From Opitutus sp. GAS368 (GTDB lineage: Bacteria; Verrucomicrobiota; Verrucomicrobiia; Opitutales; Opitutaceae): a stretch of DNA of 34,626 nucleotides. The stretch covers positions 1 to 34,626 of the forward strand of contig CAMCHO010000028.1 of assembly GCA_945874455.1 (NCBI GenBank). Direction: 5' to 3'. The notes below the pieces were generated by a model. It ran no database searches and was not told where the DNA came from. It saw only the letters and a list, made by a program, of their open reading frames with translations. Of this stretch, positions 33,621 through 34,626 are shown in pieces. Every line of letters begins with the position of its first letter. The stretch's first letter is position 1. The translations under genes and the position numbers were made by a program.

Positions 33621-34626
33621 ATGAAGCGCTCCCTTCTGTTGCTCGCCGCGTGCACCGCGTTGCTGCTCCTCGAAGGCTGCGCTTCCTTTGACTCACTGCC
33701 GTCGCCGTTTCGCCGCACGCCACCGCGCCCCGGCCGCACCTCCCTCGGCTCGCAACTCGTCATCGTCCCCACCAAGGCCATCGGCAACGTCCTCATCGTC
33801 GAGGCGAAGGGGGACCGCTTTGGCCCGTATCACTTTCTTGTCGACACCGGTTCCTCGGTCACCCTCGTCACGCCCGCACTCGCCAAACGCCACGCCTCCA
33901 AAGACGCCCCGCCCGCCGACGCCCCGCGCGTCCGCGTCCTTTCGGCCGATGGCCAAACCGCTGAACTGGCCCCCACCACGCTGCGCCAACTCGAACTCGG
34001 CCAAGCCCGCTTCGACGAGGTCTTCGCGCTCGTCTACGACTGCACCGCGCTCTCCGCTCACCTGGGCGTGAAGATCGATGGCATCCTCGGCTTCCCACTT
34101 TTCCGCGAAACCCTACTGACGCTCGATTACCCCCGCTCCCGCGTGCTGCTCCAATCAACCCGCAGCCTCGCGGCCATCCCCGGCACCGCCATCCCCCTCC
34201 ACGACGCGAGCAAGACCCCACTCATCTCGGTCCGCCTCGGCGATCGCACGTTTGTCGCCCTCATCGACTCCGGCAGCGACGCACCGCTGAGTCTCAACCC
34301 CATCGGCCTCAATCCCCCTTTTGCCTCGGCTCCCCGCGCGGGCGCCACCGTCGGCACGCTCACGGGCGAACGCCCCCAGCACATCGGCCGCCTCGCCGAA
34401 ACACTCACCATTGGCGACCACCGCCTCGCCCGCCCCATCGTCGACCTCACCGACGAACTCTCTGCCCTCGGCGGCGGGATTCTCAAAAACTTCTCCGTCA
34501 CCTTCGACCAGGAACGCGATCGCGTTTATTTTCATCGCGACACCCACGACACCATCGTCGCTCCACCCCGTCGCAGCGCAGGCGTAAGTTTCAACAAAAC
34601 CCCCGCTTACTGGCGCATCGCCGGAG
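33621..34626 (+). CDS. Lipoprotein with two retropepsin-like aspartyl motifs (runs off the window)
   Basis: This frame is open to the window end, 335 codons, without a stop. It starts two bases after the MFS stop. Residues 1-20 are a lipoprotein signal with lipobox LEGC (C20), so the product would be membrane-anchored. It has VDTGSSVTLVTP (D75) and later IDSGSDAPLSLN (D216), each the first strand-loop of an aspartic protease half, plus KIDGILGFPLF (151-161), the strand that follows in this clan. Two acid motifs in one chain could make a single-chain pepsin-like active site, or two retropepsin repeats. The 3' end is missing, so the full length is unknown. Confidence 0.8.
   Translation, partial: MKRSLLLLAACTALLLLEGCASFDSLPSPFRRTPPRPGRTSLGSQLVIVPTKAIGNVLIVEAKGDRFGPYHFLVDTGSSVTLVTPALAKRHASKDAPPADAPRVRVLSADGQTAELAPTTLRQLELGQARFDEVFALVYDCTALSAHLGVKIDGILGFPLFRETLLTLDYPRSRVLLQSTRSLAAIPGTAIPLHDASKTPLISVRLGDRTFVALIDSGSDAPLSLNPIGLNPPFASAPRAGATVGTLTGERPQHIGRLAETLTIGDHRLARPIVDLTDELSALGGGILKNFSVTFDQERDRVYFHRDTHDTIVAPPRRSAGVSFNKTPAYWRIAG

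Noticed and set aside
1-34626. CRISPR array, tRNA/rRNA gene, transposase or prophage
   Set aside because: No regularly spaced repeats, cloverleaf with CCA, rRNA motifs, or transposase/integrase sequences were seen in any frame.

Overview
The window is GC-rich, densely coded and chromosomal in character. It most resembles a Verrucomicrobiota genome of the Opitutaceae type. The grounds are a large TonB-dependent receptor of the kind abundant there, alanine/arginine/proline-rich proteins, starts that mostly lack strong Shine-Dalgarno sequences, and short 7-bp tandem repeats. No rRNA, tRNA, CRISPR array, transposase or phage gene is visible, so the taxonomic call is an inference.

Layout. 1-3238: the tail of a glycosyltransferase, then a TonB-dependent receptor. 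3474-7117 (minus): a GT-C-like polytopic membrane protein, a SAM methyltransferase and a YdjM-type membrane hydrolase, probably one operon. 7227-12868 (plus): an ArnT/PMT-like membrane glycosyltransferase, a paralogue of the GT-C-like protein coupled to it by ATGA, a GT4-type glycosyltransferase carrying several repeat-derived inserts, and an alpha-oxoamine synthase resembling serine palmitoyltransferase. 13030-18680 (minus): ketosynthase, short-chain dehydrogenase/reductase, GT28/MGDG-synthase-like glycosyltransferase and two GT4-type glycosyltransferases. 18873-19871 (minus): an ACP-dehydratase fusion that ends in its own intrinsic terminator. 20098-21662 (plus): a GT4 glycosyltransferase coupled to a hot-dog thioesterase. 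The rest is mainly housekeeping: aroK-queG (minus), a threonine aldolase, a secreted FKBP isomerase, a 635-residue protein with a C-terminal LOG domain, purD and a small exported protein, a low-molecular-weight phosphatase, glyA, an MFS transporter and a truncated aspartyl-protease-like lipoprotein.

How the genes may work together. About 11.7-21.7 kb holds an ACP, a FabZ-like dehydratase, a FabB-like ketosynthase, an SDR, an alpha-oxoamine synthase, a thioesterase and a lipid-type GT28 glycosyltransferase, with several GT4 enzymes. The most economical reading is a dedicated acyl-chain pathway feeding an amino-ketone (sphingoid-base-like) lipid that is reduced and glycosylated, beside a surface-glycan locus with polyprenyl-phosphate-sugar-type membrane transferases. 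The protein families are clear; the pathway is my inference and is the main candidate for an undescribed system. The second unusual theme is one glycosyltransferase gene (10318-11577) that contains a four-copy 7-bp tandem repeat, a perfect 27-bp palindrome and a second degenerate 7-bp repeat, all read as protein.
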